The notes below the pieces were generated by a model. It was not told the origin of the DNA and searched no databases. It saw nothing but the letters and a program-made list of their open reading frames with translations. Positions 42,610 to 54,064 of a DNA stretch of 64,000 bases are shown one piece after another. Each line of letters begins with the position of its first letter. Within the stretch, counting starts at the first letter, position 1. The DNA lies in NCBI GenBank assembly GCA_050084515.1, contig CM114271.1:8494001-8558000 (forward strand). The letters are read 5' to 3'. The translations under genes and the position numbers were made by a program. Source of the DNA: Blasia pusilla. Taxonomy: Eukaryota > Marchantiophyta > Marchantiopsida > Blasiales.

Positions 42610-43384
42610 TCTCGGGGGCTGGTATTCTGGCAGGAGAGAGTAAGAGAGGAGAGGAAGAGAGGAAGAGAGGAGAGTCTCTCTTCAAAAAAAAGGGCCAAAT
42701 CCGCCTCCTCTCTTCAAAATTTTTTGACATATTTGAAATTTTTGTTTGCTTTCAAATTCAAGAAATCTTTAGAAGAGAGTAGATAGTGGTCCACATTTGG
42801 CCCTAAAAAAACCTCCTCTTTCTTGGGGGCGAGAAAAAAGGAGACATCATAAGACCACCCTAAACATTTTTCCATCATTGTCCATGTGAGCCTAAGTTTC
42901 TTAACATTCCCTGTATCGGTCAACAAAAAGCAGTGCCCTTGATATTTTTGTTGGAGGACCACCCGGATGGGTACCTCTCTTTTTGCAGGGATTTTTGCCT
43001 GCATCATGGCCTCCCCTAAATTGCCCCATAACCAACTTTCTGTCAATTATGAATGGTGTCAGCTCAAGACCAACTTTCTGAAATGTGAAAAACTCAGATC
43101 CTAAGGCTCAGAAACCGAGAAGCTGCACCCCTCCCAACCCGTAAGAAAGCTCACCATAAGAAACGAACGATTTTTAGAAGTGATTTTCTTCCACCCTGCA
43201 CCCACGACAATCTAACGGGTTGGGAATCCGAAATGGCAATCCGACAGGTAGTAGGAATCTTGCACATCTTAGACAAGAAAAGAAGCCTGCAACTACTTGG
43301 ACGAATGAAGGGGAACGAGCCAAAAGTCAAGAAGCCCGCCACAATGCGTCAGAAGTTGGTCTCACCAGGATAGAGTCCGATCAC

Positions 43385-43412
43385 TCAAGCAGTCAACCTC
43401 TCGGAATCCGAG
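43385..43412. repeat. Subterminal palindrome with both arms changed (MULE-2)
   Basis: The arms are CAACCTCTCGG and CCGAGAGGTTG. The equivalent site in MULE-1 (30487-30513) has CAACCTGTCGG and CCGACAGGTTT. The inner G/C pair is inverted on both sides, so symmetry is kept. Confidence 0.85.
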
Positions 43413-43629
43413 AGGTTGCCTGGAAATGGTTAAAAAGTTGCAGTGGGCAAAAAGCAAAAAGTCGGAATCATACGGGTTGCAGAATTGTAATTCTGAGTAG
43501 CTAAAAGAACACAATCCACAAGTCCAAAACATATTCCAGAAAACTTTTACAAACACCATTATGGGTTGAAAAATCTCGCCCTTTATTACCTCCGAAGGAA
43601 CCTCGAAATGTACATTGAACCTAGTCTAT

Positions 43630-43938
43630 GATTTCTTCACCTCGTCATCTACAAATTTACTCCTAACTCTCCTCGGTGATGCAGTACCAAAGGAATGTCC
43701 TGGGATTTAAGTGGCTCCTCCGGCGATTGTAGACGGGGATCGAAAATGTTGGCGAGTCGAGAGCCTTGGCCCCCCTAGGTACACCATAACGGTCCCATGT
43801 AACCTGTCTCGAGTCCCACCGCCTTCCTCGGTAGTATACCTTGTACGCTCTGCAATGTGACACCCATCCAATATCAATATCTGCTCCGTCCCCGGTAATA
43901 CCACCATGGCAACCGCACAGGTAGAAGGAATCCAACAC
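43630..43938 (-). pseudogene. Duplicated 3' exon of gene A (MULE-2)
   Basis: The same additional Pro-rich and acidic C-terminal segment as in MULE-1 (30720-31039), with small deletions that shift the frame near 43720-43780. Confidence 0.5.
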
Positions 43939-44409
43939 GTCTAAGAGAAGAAAAGAAGCCTACGCCTGCCTTTACGAGTTGAGGGGAAGGTGCCAAGGGA
44001 AGAAGCCCGCTGATCTGCGTGATCCGAAGGGTCGATCGGCAACTGTCGGAATCAGACAGGTTGCCTAGAGGTGGTAAAAAGGGTCCAGTGGTCAAGAAGC
44101 GAAAAGTTGCAAGGAGGAGAAGTCCGACGGGTTGCAGTGGTCATAAAGTGAAAATTGCAAGCATGAGAAATCCGACGGGTTGCAAAGTAGAAGACCGTGG
44201 AGTACATAGACGATCACATTCGAAAAGACAAAATGATCAGCAAACATTTACAAGCACCACCATCGATCGAAAAAATCTTCTGCTTTATATCATCCGAAAA
44301 AAGCTCGGAACTGTACATTTGATCTATTCTATGAAATCTTTTGCCTCATTATCAAAAAACTCCCTACTCCAAACGCTGCAGTCAAGCTGGGTCGTTGAGT
44401 TCTTTGAAC

Positions 44410-44922
44410 TCACTCGTCATCGTCCGAGAGCTCTTGCAAAATCACTTTCGGCCTTGCCCTCCTAATTTTGGGAATCGTTGGAAGTGACGATGGAGTCACT
44501 ACCAAGGGTGGCTCTGGAACCGGAGCTCTCGGCTTCGGTGGAGAGTTGTACGCCCCAACGAGCCTTTTGTATTCTCGCTTTGCCTCCTTGCAAAGGTCAA
44601 CGATTCTGCCTTCCTCGGCGAGGAGAATGTTCCTGCCACTCTGCCAGGCGCCTTTGATACTCGCCCATGAAAGGCCCACTAAGTCGAACACCAAGTCACC
44701 CCGCCTTGAGTAGAGCTCGATGAGCGTTTGCATCAGGGCTGGCGACTTTTCCCTTCCTCCCAGAAGTGGGGTACTGTCTTGCATGTAAATTCCCGGGGGG
44801 GGGGGATTGTACAAACTATCTAAGCTGTACCCATCTGAGCATGGATCCACAGGATCCTGGATCTTGAACACCTGGAAATTGTGCTCGGGCCGAACGAAGC
44901 AGTACACGTAGGAGTGGTCCAT
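44410..44922 (-). CDS. Gene A exon 4 (MULE-2): methyltransferase-like C-terminal half, open frame
   Basis: This is the best copy of exon 4. A clean acceptor (TTTTCAG|ATGG) leads into MDHSYVYCFVRPEHNFQVF, then GGREKSPALMQTLIELYS, GDLVFDLVGLSWASIKGAW (motif I region), GRNILLAEEGRIVDLC, the Pro-rich linker and LQELSDDDE with a stop. The pattern K-[SP]-ALMQTLIE, hydrophobic-D strand, then GRN...E is the SAM-binding half of beta-class N4/N6 DNA methyltransferases. The FxGxG loop reads VGLSW here (VGLSG in MULE-3). It is short of consensus, so SAM binding may be weak or lost. Confidence 0.72.
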   Translation of the reverse strand: MDHSYVYCFVRPEHNFQVFKIQDPVDPCSDGYSLDSLYNPPPPGIYMQDSTPLLGGREKSPALMQTLIELYSRRGDLVFDLVGLSWASIKGAWQSGRNILLAEEGRIVDLCKEAKREYKRLVGAYNSPPKPRAPVPEPPLVVTPSSLPTIPKIRRARPKVILQELSDDDE

Positions 44923-44999
44923 CTGAAAATCAGCACAAAACAATGTCAGAAACTAAAGAAGTCGCCTTGAGAAGATTTTCAATAACTGACTTTGGATCA

Positions 45000-45330
45000 A
45001 CCTGTCGGAACCCGACGGGTTGCAGTTGCTTTTGGGTTTTCCAAGTTGATTTTGGTTTTCGGATGCAACCCGTCGGAAGGCGACGAGTTGCTCGCCTAGA
45101 CGAGCCCATGCTCGCCTGAGAGCAACCCGTCGCTATTACACGGGTTGCATCCAAAAACCAAAATCAACTACAACCCGTCGGGTTCCGAAAGGTTGAAGGT
45201 ACACCGCGGTTTTCCCTGTGTATGTGGGAAAGATGCAACCCGTCGGAAACCGACGGGTTGCTCTCAGCCGAGCATGGGCTGCTCTAAGCCAGCAACCCGT
45301 CGCCTTCCGATGGGTTGCTCACGGACAAAA
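45000..45330. repeat. Palindrome array in gene A intron 3 (MULE-2)
   Basis: Sites start near 44998, 45065, 45122, 45170, 45236 and 45293, with centres GAAGGC, GAAACC and GCCTTCC type. They are confined to the intron 44923-45402. Confidence 0.85.
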
Positions 45331-45402
45331 AAAACCCAGATTGACTCATTCTACACATCATTATAAGATAATTGAAATTATTGTACAGGAATTGAGCCTT
45401 AC

Positions 45403-47415
45403 CCGAATCTGACTCGTCGCGGATCGGAGTGGATACTCGTTTTTGATGATCCACGATTGTGCCGTCCTCCACTTTAGCAACCTCTTGACGCACTGGAGGT
45501 TGAAGAGCTCGTCCTCGCTCCCTCCAGTCAATACCAAGAAGCAGCCCCCGCACACTCGGATAGGCGTCGCAAAGGAGAACAAAAGTGCAATCTGGTCATA
45601 AGTGAGCGCACATTCCACTCGGTACCTCGTCCGCCGGATTTTTCGCCCCCGATCGCAACCAGAGGGCAGATTGGCGATCAAGAGATCCACCGCAACCTCT
45701 TCCACCACTCCATTCACCGTCCAGGCAACGTGCCCGTTTTGTTGGAGCTTCCGTCCTAGCGTTGTCAATTTTTTGATGGCAGTTGTTGACGCTTGAGAAT
45801 CAAGTCATTCGGCTCATCCGAAAGAGGTGAATCGAAGGAGGACGCTTGTCCGGTCGTTGTTTGTCTGTGTCTTCCCAAGGATGATGGGTCAGTATTCTCC
45901 TTGGGACAACCCGGGCACCTCTCGCTTCCGCTTCTCCCTAGTCCAGGGACGGCTTGTCGGGGTTTCTATGACCTCGGATTCGGTGGCGTTTTCTTCGCCG
46001 AGGACCTGGTCCGACCCTCTCTCCTCGCTCGTCCGGACGATTCCGCCTCGGCCTCTCATCTTCAGGCTCTCTTTGGGAAGTCTCGGCCTCTGAATTTTTC
46101 CCTCCCCTCGCTTTCCTTTGAGACCTTTGTGGATTTGTCTTTGGTCTGTCCGGACCTTGGAAGCCAACTCGGCTATCTCGTGGGCTCGCTCTTCGCATCT
46201 CCTCCGAAGAAGTCTTCAGCCGACGAAATTGGGGATATCGTCTTGTCCCGAGGCCTTTGCATCATGAAGCACTCGTAAGTCCTTATCCGTGATGTCTTGT
46301 GGTCGTTGAAGTCGAGCCAAATGGGGCAATTCTCCACCTCCCAATCCGACATGTGTCGACCCATCTCCACGTTGTACATGGAGAATGTCTCGCATCCGTG
46401 GCGAAGCCCACAATTTCAAGGTCGCCGGTAATTTTCCCCACGCACTGCGTTCTTACACCGACGAGGTACCGAATACCATCCGTTGGGCAGCTTTTAGTCG
46501 AACATTATCGCCGTCTGCTCCTGTAGATCTCGCTTCTTCTTCGCTTGATCCCGTTTGTTACCCTCTACTTCTTCGTCAAGCTCGCTTTGAGGGAGGCGCA
46601 AACCTTGAACATGGTCTTGTATCCGGGGTTCTTGGTTGGCTTGTCCCGGATGTCGTCGAGCCAAACCTCATAATCTCGAGAACTTTCAAGGTTTGCTTCG
46701 GCGGAATGGGCTCTAATCTTCGAGCTCGCTTGCGCAGGCCGTCGGCCCAAAGACGGACTTCCCGATTACCCGCAACGCGTCCCAGAACGACCATTCGCGT
46801 AGCCAATGCGAGATCACTGGATCGGACACACCCTAAGGATGGTGTGCCGCCCTCTTCTGGGCCTCTGAACCCTCGAGACTGATTTTCATCAGTCGTATCC
46901 TCCTGAACTCGCTAATCCCGGATAACGCAAAACGATGCACGCGATCCAGCGACACTTTCTCCCCAATCCGACCATGCGGATCTTCATCCCTCTTCCGCTG
47001 ACGCTTGATAATCGCCTTCAGCTCCTTGTAGAACTCCGGACCAAGTTTGGGGTTGAGAATGCTCATGTATCGCTGCATCTTGCTCGCCGCGTATTTTTTT
47101 GCAGCAGATACAACAGCTTGGATGAATTTGGCGCGCTCAGACGCAGATACCTTCTCCCTCCGCTCCAGCTCCATTGCAGCGCTTTTCTTCGCGGCCTGTA
47201 TCTTCGACCTGCAAAGGATGGTTACTGCTGCATCTTGAGAAATAAACTTGTTTGCCCAAGTTTTCTTCTTAATCTGAGCACCCTTTGCAAGCATCTGATT
47301 GACAAGGGCATCGCCCAAGAACCCCCTGTACTCTCCCGAGTGCGTCGTAAGCACCTTCCTCACCCGATCGCAGTCCTGGATCCAATGGTGGGTGACATTC
47401 CCTTCCGATACAATC
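45403..47415 (-). pseudogene. Gene A exon 3 (MULE-2)
   Basis: The 5' third is the best preserved (46833-47415): VTHHWIQDCDRVRKVL, GFLGDALVNQMLAKG, ELERREKVSASERAKFIQA, KELKAIIKRQRKRDEDPHG and VHRFALSGISE, about 190 residues without a stop. Later parts, in shifted frames, include ISHWLREWSFWDALRVIGK, VENCPIWLDFND, the basic low-complexity stretch and AWTVNGVVEEVAVDLLIANLPSG. The exon is bounded by GTGCAG and CGG|GTAAGG splice sites, in phase with its neighbours. Confidence 0.7.
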
Positions 47416-47454
47416 CTGCACATCCAAACTCAACCCGTCAGGAAATTACATGGG

Positions 47455-47990
47455 TTCCTGCAACCCGTCGGAGTCCGACGGGTCATCACAGCTCAGGGTC
47501 GGATTCTAGCAACAAGCTAAATGATGCAACCCGTCGGAGTCCGACGGTTTGCATTCAGATTTGCTAATGCCAGGTAAGCAACTTGTCGGACTCCGACGGG
47601 TTGCTGGACTGCACGCTTTTTCGGATGTTTTGTTAAGATTGCAACTCGTCGGACTCCGACGACTTGTTTGATTGAACATAGATTTAACTAGTTTTTGGCC
47701 CAAAACAAACCGTCGGAGTCGAGTTGCACTCTTCAAAAAAAATCCTCACAAGGCGGCCTGTCGAGCAACCCGTCGGACTCCGACGGTTTGCTTTGGGCCA
47801 AAAACTAGTTATATCTATGTTCCATCAAACAAGTTGTCGGATTCCGACGAGTTGCAATCTTAAAAAAACATCCGGAAAAGCGTGCAGTCTAGCAACCCGT
47901 CGGAGTCCGACGAGTTGCTTTCTGCCTAAACAAACCTAACCCATTCATCAATCGAGCAACTCGTCGGAGTCCGACGAGTTGCGAAAGTGT
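47455..47990. repeat. Palindrome array in gene A intron 2 (MULE-2)
   Basis: About eight sites start near 47460, 47526, 47578, 47640, 47703 (partial), 47764, 47830, 47892 and 47955. Spacing is mostly 61-66 bp, with centres GACTC or GAGTC. Intermediate in length between MULE-1 and MULE-3. Confidence 0.88.
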
Positions 47991-48003
47991 TAAAGATACT
48001 CAC

Positions 48004-48468
48004 GTGTTCATGGCATGCATTGCCATCTCCACCGTCGCCATGTGATGAGGGTATGGGTGAAGGACCACTGCCTTCACGCAGAAATGTGCCTCCAATGAGT
48101 TGGGCGCTCCTCCTCCAAACTTGGTCCACGCCATGAACTGTGATTTCCATCCTAGATGAAGAAATGCAGATTCCTCATCCGGCTGAATTCCGTGCCCTCA
48201 ACTTGCCTTCAAGTCCTGGTCTCGCATCCTCCGAGAATGTGTCGAGATTTTCCAAGTCCTCCTCGGTAACAGAGCTTGGGTTCCATGCTCGTCGTAAGGC
48301 TGAACATAGAAGGAGGAAAGCTGTCCACGAGGATGTTGTCGCCCGATTGTTTTAGCTTTGCGATGTCCTCGTCGGATCAGATTTGTGGACGTATTCCATT
48401 GTCCTTAATCGGCAGAGTGGAATCCTCGGGGCGTTGTGGCCCTCCATGAGTGCCATCTGCTTTACCAC
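48004..48468 (-). pseudogene. Gene A exon 2 (MULE-2): ParB/sulfiredoxin-like domain
   Basis: It starts after a clean acceptor (GATAG|GTGGTAAAG) with VVKQMALME, and carries SDEDIAKL-like, VDSFPP and DGNH segments in shifted frames (1-nt deletions after EYV and within DGNHRF). It ends at AACAC|GTGAGT. Compared with MULE-1, indels cluster between QAV and DGNH, which supports an intron in that interval. Confidence 0.6.
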
Positions 48469-48558
48469 CTATCAGAACCGGGACAAGAGGAATAAGCTAC
48501 ACTGAAATCCCAATGAATTGCAATTCACATAATTAAAAAAACCCAGAACCTCTCTTAC

Positions 48559-49188
48559 CCGCTCAAAAATGGAGTCGGTTTCTTGACCAACTAACTTGTC
48601 TGAGACAAGGGCTGGCAGATCGACTGGGAACTCGTCGATCCAATAGAGGTCGATGTCCTCCGCCAGGCTTGGAGTCGAGAATGACCGCTCTCCGGCTTCT
48701 TCGGCCATGTCCACCATCTCCACGCTGGCGGTCCTCATGACCTCGTCGTCATCGATTTGAACTGGTGTTGTTTCCACTATATTGATTGTGTCCCCGGACT
48801 TCGTGGGGGACATTTCCCTCATCTCAACACTTGCGGTTGGACGGGCTGGGCTATCGTCAATGGCTATCGCTTTTTCCCGCCTCGCTTTAGCCAATTCTGC
48901 CCTCCTCAACGACGCGTCCAGACGCTTCTTTTCTCTCTTTTCGTCGGCGATCCTTTTCTTCAAGGCCTGCGACGTCTCGGCCTCTTCGTTCTGTTTATCT
49001 AGCGCCGCTTGAACGCGTCTCGCCAGAAGCACTTGGTTGTACATCTCCGCTTCCCTTTCCCGCTACTTGATTTCTTGTTGCCTAATTTCATTCGCCGAAC
49101 GAGGCCCAGGAGAAGCTGACGCAGGAGTCCTAATGGACTTGGGAGTGAAGCTCCCAGACTTGTTGGCTTGTGTTGTTTTCCTCGTCAT
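48559..49188 (-). pseudogene. Gene A exon 1 (MULE-2): charged coiled coil
   Basis: It matches MULE-1 exon 1 (36100-35471). It starts at ATG 49188 (MTRKTTQANKSGS) and has a TAG in the coiled coil (EIK-stop-REREAEM). It is open again from about 49044 to the donor CAAAAATGG-side GAGCGG|GTAAGA equivalent at 48559. Nearly all differences from MULE-1 are single substitutions. Confidence 0.68.
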
Positions 49189-49559
49189 TTTTTCCGGAAA
49201 TGCCTCCACCTATGCCCACGAAAAATCCCTTGATCAGTTGCCTTGCTGATGTCGAGATGGGAGCTCGTCTCGCCTTGATGGTTAGCTCGAATCGTCCCGA
49301 TATCGCTCGGTCGAACCGTCTCGCTCTCGTTCCCTCCTATCGACTCGCGATATGTCGCTGCGTGAAATGCCCCTTCGTATCTGATCAGCTACTGCGTGGG
49401 AGAGTGAGGAGTGAGGAATGAAGATCGCGAAATGAGAAACTGGAAATGAGCGATTTCTGCCCTGTTTATACTTTTCTAGCCGTTGGGCTGACCGTTGGGT
49501 CCCGTCGTCCTTTCGACGGCCACGTGCCGGATGTTACGGAAGTCTGGACGTGAAAAATC

Positions 49560-50270
49560 ACAACCCGTCGGAGTCCGACAGGTTGCGCGGCTCCGCCATC
49601 TTGGGTACGTCGCCACGTGCGCGAGCAACCCGTCGGAGACCGACGGGTTGAGCGCCTCCGTCGTCTTCGGAAAAGAACGCGAGGTACCCGCACAACCCGT
49701 CGGAGACCGACATGTTGCGCGCCTCCGCCATCCTGCGAACGTCGCCACGTGCGCGAACAACTCGTCGGAGACCGACGGGTTGAGCGCCTCCGTCTTCTTC
49801 GGAAAACAACGCGAGGTACCCGCGCAAGCCGTCGGAGACCGACATGTTGCGCGCCTCCGCCGTGTTTGGGACGGGAACGGGACGTATTTTGGGCAATCCG
49901 TCGGAGACTGTTGGGTTGCACGCTTCCCTCATCAAGGGTTAGGAACGATGGCTTCCCGTGCAAGTCGTCGGAGTCTGGCTGGCTGCACCACAAGGCGACG
50001 CCCTTGCGCAACCCGTTGGACGGCGACGGGTTGCACGCCTCGCCGTCTTTGGGCTAAAAGGCGAGGCACCCGCGGAACTCGTCGGGAACAGACGGTTTGC
50101 ACGCCTCCGGCATCTTCGAGCAAGAAGGAGCGGTATCCCAGCAAGTCGTCGGAGAGCGACGGGTTGCTCGCTTTGACAATGTTTCGCAGAAGCGTGCAAC
50201 CCGTCCGATGCCGACGGGTTGCAGGCTTCGGTAAGCTTCGGGTAATTTCTGAGTTACCAGGACTCGGACG
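49560..50270. repeat. Palindrome array in the divergent promoter (MULE-2)
   Basis: Sites start near 49560, 49625, 49691, 49757, 49823, 49896, 49960, 50007, 50073, 50142 and 50196, matching MULE-1 one for one. Several are closer to perfect symmetry than in MULE-1. Confidence 0.9.
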
Positions 50271-50429
50271 GGTTCCAAGTGATGCGCAACCCTCTGCTTC
50301 CCAAATCCGGTAACATATTGCAACAAAATTGAATGTGTTACAGAATTGGATCCATTGTGTCAGATATTCTCCCCCACCGAATTCATCTTGTCAGTAAAAA
50401 TTTGTCAGGAGTATCTGTTTCCTATTCAC

Positions 50430-50436
50430 TATAAAT
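50430..50436 (+). promoter_or_regulatory. TATA box for the transposase gene (MULE-2)
   Basis: TATAAAT, 52 bp before ATG 50488, as in MULE-1. Confidence 0.58.
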
Positions 50437-50487
50437 TAAATATTCTCATTCTCATTCTCAGTCTCCTCCCGTAGGAATCTTCTTGGA

Positions 50488-51051
50488 ATGGATAATTATG
50501 TTAAGCTCACTTGTGGCAGTCATCTGGCGGCCCTTCCTCAATCAGAAATCATTCGACCCCAAGCTCGTGAGTCTTTCGTAGCAGTGGATGAAAATTTTCT
50601 GTCTGTTCGATTTCTTCTTCAAATTGGAACCATCTTTGTATCCAAAGATGTTAGGGTGGAAGGTACGGAAGAAATAATAGGTGAGATGGTCCAGCCAGTG
50701 ACCTCAAACCGTAAAGTATGGAATCTCCTACCTCTCGCAAATGGTCAATACAGAGTTTACGGCCTGCCCTTGAATTCGTCTGTTTCCCAAGTAGACGGTC
50801 TAGAATTTCCTAGTGCTCCGAGCTCTACGTTTGCAACTCCAAGCTCTGCAGATCTGGCTTCGACTCCAACTTTGCACACTCGTAACAATGTTGTTCTTCC
50901 TGAAGAGATTCCGGATGTTATCAACCTCAGCGGATCTGTCGGACACCAATCAGGCCCTGTGTCCGCCTACTCGTTCCTCTTGCGAGTATCAGGCAATAGT
51001 TTGCTTTCGTCTCTGCCCTTGAAAATGTTCAAGCACATTCTTGGAGTGTAG
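50488..51051 (+). CDS. MULE transposase, N-terminal region (MULE-2)
   Basis: Open for 187 codons from MDNYVKLTCGSHLAAL through FLLQIGTIFVSKDVRV, NLLPLANGQYRVYGLPL and EEIPDVINLSGS to LPLKMFKHILGV. It then hits a stop created by a 203-bp deletion: after ATTCTTG the sequence jumps to GAGTGTAG, the block that lies at 38151 in MULE-1. The deleted stretch in MULE-1 is flanked by CTTG at both ends. Confidence 0.72.
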   Translation: MDNYVKLTCGSHLAALPQSEIIRPQARESFVAVDENFLSVRFLLQIGTIFVSKDVRVEGTEEIIGEMVQPVTSNRKVWNLLPLANGQYRVYGLPLNSSVSQVDGLEFPSAPSSTFATPSSADLASTPTLHTRNNVVLPEEIPDVINLSGSVGHQSGPVSAYSFLLRVSGNSLLSSLPLKMFKHILGV

Positions 51052-51241
51052 AAGTTCAGCATGACTGTATCTAGAGCGCAACGGGCGAGTCAATACGTCG
51101 CAATTCCCTCCCAAGAATGCAGAAACTCCATACGAGGTCGGTGCCACAATACCGCCGGGAGGCCATCGATGTCCTCATTGTCAGGCATCGCCCTTCTGCG
51201 TTGGAGCGTGTCCTGCATAGATATTTTTCATTGTCCATGAC

Positions 51242-52293
51242 TTGGGCTCCACGTCAGAGTATACAAGGCTGGAAGTTCATGTTGGCTCCCACACTCATCC
51301 TATGACCGATGCAATTCAAAGACACATCAAGGAGGATGTGGCGAAGAAAGTAGCCGAGGTCTTCAGAAACTCTCCTGGTTCAAAGCCTGGGGTGATCAAG
51401 CTCACAACGGCATCACAAATTTGTGAACAATTGCTTGGAATCCCTGGACAGGGCAAGATCACGGCGGTTGAGGAGAAACAACTTTGGGAAAATCTCGCAT
51501 TTCTCACTGATCCTGAATGCTTCCGGAATTTGCTGCGTCAGATACGAGTTTTGGATGGAAAGACGGCCGAAATGGATGCCATCGCTAGAATCAAGGCCAA
51601 CTCCAGATTTCCATTCATTCAGAGATGGCAGTTCATGGGCCAAGGAGGCGAGGGATCCAGGGCCTATGTCTTCAAAATATCAACCACAGGTCCCTCGAGT
51701 GGCCTCGATCTTATAGATCGAATGAGGGAAGGGGAAGATCTTTACGGGAGCTGGGTCAGCTTTGATATTTGCTACAGAGTGCTGAACGGATGGTTGACGA
51801 CGGGTGCTCACATTTATGACCATGTGGAGAAGGGACTCAAAACTATACTTGTGTGTGAAGTAAAGGCAGAAGACGTTGGCAGTTTGAAGATGTGCTGCTT
51901 ACTCTTATTGGAGGTGGTGAAGGAAAACAAAAGGCCACCTCCGGAAATTTATGGGTTCATGGCGGACCATGCACAACCTGGGTGGATTGCTATCCGGGAA
52001 GTGTTCTGGGGTGGAGAGGTTCAACCGGAGAGGGAAATTTCGGATGCTTTCCATTGGCAGCGATGATCAGTGACCGGTACACCAAATCTTGCATCAAGGA
52101 GAATAAGAGGATGAGCATGTCACTCTACTCCAACGCTGCAAGGGCAAAAAACCTTGAAGCAGGCCATGGACCGCGGGAAGAACTTCATGGGTGGTGGAGG
52201 AAGCATGCGATTGAGGGGAAGTACAAAGAGTTGTGCTCTTGGTTGAGTTGGTGGACTGTACATATGAGACAATGGGGAAACTTCATGCGGCAG
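51242..52293 (+). pseudogene. MULE transposase, zinc region and DDE core (MULE-2)
   Basis: This is the best-preserved core: 274 codons are open (51242-52066). In order they show VHVGSHTHPMTDAI (H-x-H), a helical region, FIQRWQFMGQGG, GAHIYDHVEKGLKTILVCEV (first Asp region and following strand), SLKMCCLLLLEVVKEN, GFMADHAQPGWIAIREVF (second Asp region) and DAFHWQR. The order and spacing are those of MULE/Mutator transposases. A frameshift at about 52066 precedes WWRKHAIEGKYKELCSWL. The third acidic residue is not assigned. The exon ends CGGCAG|GTGAGT. Confidence 0.82.
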
Positions 52294-52406
52294 GTGAGTT
52301 CACTATTTTGTCTTGTCAAGCTCACGCTGAGAATTGTTTGTAAAGTTGTAGCTCACGGTGAGAAGCGTGGGAATTATATGGATTTCAAACCCAAGAAACC
52401 AAGCAA

Positions 52407-52715
52407 GCTGTCGGATGCGACGGGTTGCCCGAGTGTGCAACTCGACGGAAACCGACGGGTTGCCCAAGGGTGCAACCCGACGGAAACCGACGGGTTGCAT
52501 CCAGATGTTTGGTGCAACCCAAGTGTGCAACCTGTCGGGACCCGACGGGTCACAGAGTCGTTCATGGGATGCCACGACCTTGCAACCCGTCGTGTTCCGA
52601 CGGGTTGCAGTAGGTGGGTTTAAGGTTACAACACGTCGGTTTCCGTCGGGTTGCAGAGTCGTTCATGGGATGCCTCGGGCCTGCAACCCGTCTGGTTCCG
52701 ACAGGTCGCTTATTT
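52407..52715. repeat. Palindrome array in the transposase intron (MULE-2)
   Basis: Seven sites. The 35-bp tandem seen in MULE-1 is reduced to two units here (52437, 52470). The intron's 3' splice site reads TTGCTG|GG instead of TTGCAG|GG, so this copy should not splice normally. Confidence 0.88.
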
Positions 52716-52766
52716 CTTTGACTCATGGGTTATTTTCGTTCCCTTGTAACATTGCCGTCATTGCTG

Positions 52767-53770
52767 GGATTGAACGTTCATGAAAATGCCCTCTGCCCCA
52801 ACACAAGTGGAGCAGAAAGTGTTCATTCCTCCTGGAGGTCGTCACAAGCATGCCAACGAATTTCACTTGTGGAGGCATGCCAACAAGACCAAGCAAGAGC
52901 AATGCTACAGTTTGCAGCATCCCATATCTTTCTCACAAAAGGCATAAGAAAAGGAAAAGGGCCGTCGATCTACGAGCTCTATGTCAGGGCGGCTGTGAGA
53001 TCTGGTGATGAAAAATTGTATGTCAAAGCCGTCAACCGGTGCGTAGCTGGAACTCCACTCGAGCAAGACGTACACATAGGTGGGGATATTCGTGGGCGGG
53101 TTTCAAGACATCCCATACAGATGATGGTAGAGCAGTCCGAACGAGACTCGTGGAGACCAGATAAGTATCTTGACTTCAGGCAGGTGAAGAGGCAACATCG
53201 AGGAACGAATCAGGTGATTGATTTGGATGAGGAAATTACACCGCCCAGGTATTCGGGGACCCCGGACCCGTCCCAAATCCGTGATGGAGTTACTTCTCCA
53301 AAATCAGTGAATGTTTTATTTCAAAAGCCCTCCGTTCTTTGGAAGTTCGCAACATCCATCCTTTGGGGTGGTTCAACAATATGGGATTCCGGTAATGGAG
53401 GTGGATTGCAACCTAAAACGGTGGCATATATCTCGGAGCAACCCAGGACGTGGACCCACCTGTAGGGCAGGATTTGATGGCATTAGGAGAGCATGCGGCA
53501 CTTTCCTAAATAAGAACTGTACAAGGACTTGACGACCTCTGCCTGGGTTTTGGGGACTCAAAACCGTTGATCGTTTCACGAGGACCGGGGATCAATTGAA
53601 GTACTTCTTCTGCCCAAATGAATCATGCGCTTTCGGAAGTCTTATCCGGCTGCCATTGAGCTCAGGAATACCCCACGATTTGGCCCATCGCCGCAGGCAC
53701 GAACTGCACTCAAGACAAAGTGGACAATCTTACAAGTGCCGGTTTCAAACTCGTAGACGGGGGAAGTTCG
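52767..53770 (+). pseudogene. MULE transposase, third region (MULE-2)
   Basis: About 230 codons are open from GLNVHENALCPNTSGAESVHSSW through YELYVRAAVRSGDEKLYVKA, DVHIGGDIRGRV and QHRGTNQVIDLDEEITPPRY. Shifted frames with CGTFLNKNC and FFCPNESCAF follow. At about 53776 sequence matching 40945 of MULE-1 jumps to sequence matching 41573, deleting the SWIM exon. The protein could not make the usual C-terminal zinc finger. Confidence 0.75.
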
Positions 53771-54064
53771 GAGCATGATTTTTCAGTTTTGTAAATTTTG
53801 TGCAATTTGCAACTCGTCGGACTCACAGGGGTTGCCAAAATATGGAAGAGGAAAAAAAAACTGTGAGATTGTTTAATAAATGAACAAAAATGTGCAAAAA
53901 AATTCACACAAAAAGTTTCCTCTCTTCAACCCAACGGAAACTCTCTTCAAAAAAAAGTATCTATTTCGGTTGAAGGTAGTTTCCTCTCTCCTCTCTCCTC
54001 TCTTCCTCTCTCCTCTGTCCTCTCTTCCTCTCTTCCTCTCCTCTTATCGCACCTCGTCACTCTC

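Larger units (their letters stand above)
42614..54055 (+). mobile_element. MULE-2, nearly full-length Mutator-like element
   Basis: An 11.4-kb element lies between copies of GTCACTCTC (42605-42613 and 54056-54064), inside the G2 protease region. G1 has the uninterrupted site at about 19384-19398. Orientation and gene order are those of MULE-1. Two deletions, 203 bp in the transposase N-terminus and about 630 bp over the SWIM exon, make it smaller. Its different flank shows an independent insertion. Confidence 0.92.

Noticed and set aside
29749-54055. Reading MULE-1 and MULE-2 as a tandem segmental duplication
   Set aside because: Each copy has its own 9-bp flank and sits in a different part of the G2 pol gene with unique G2 sequence between them, so they inserted independently.
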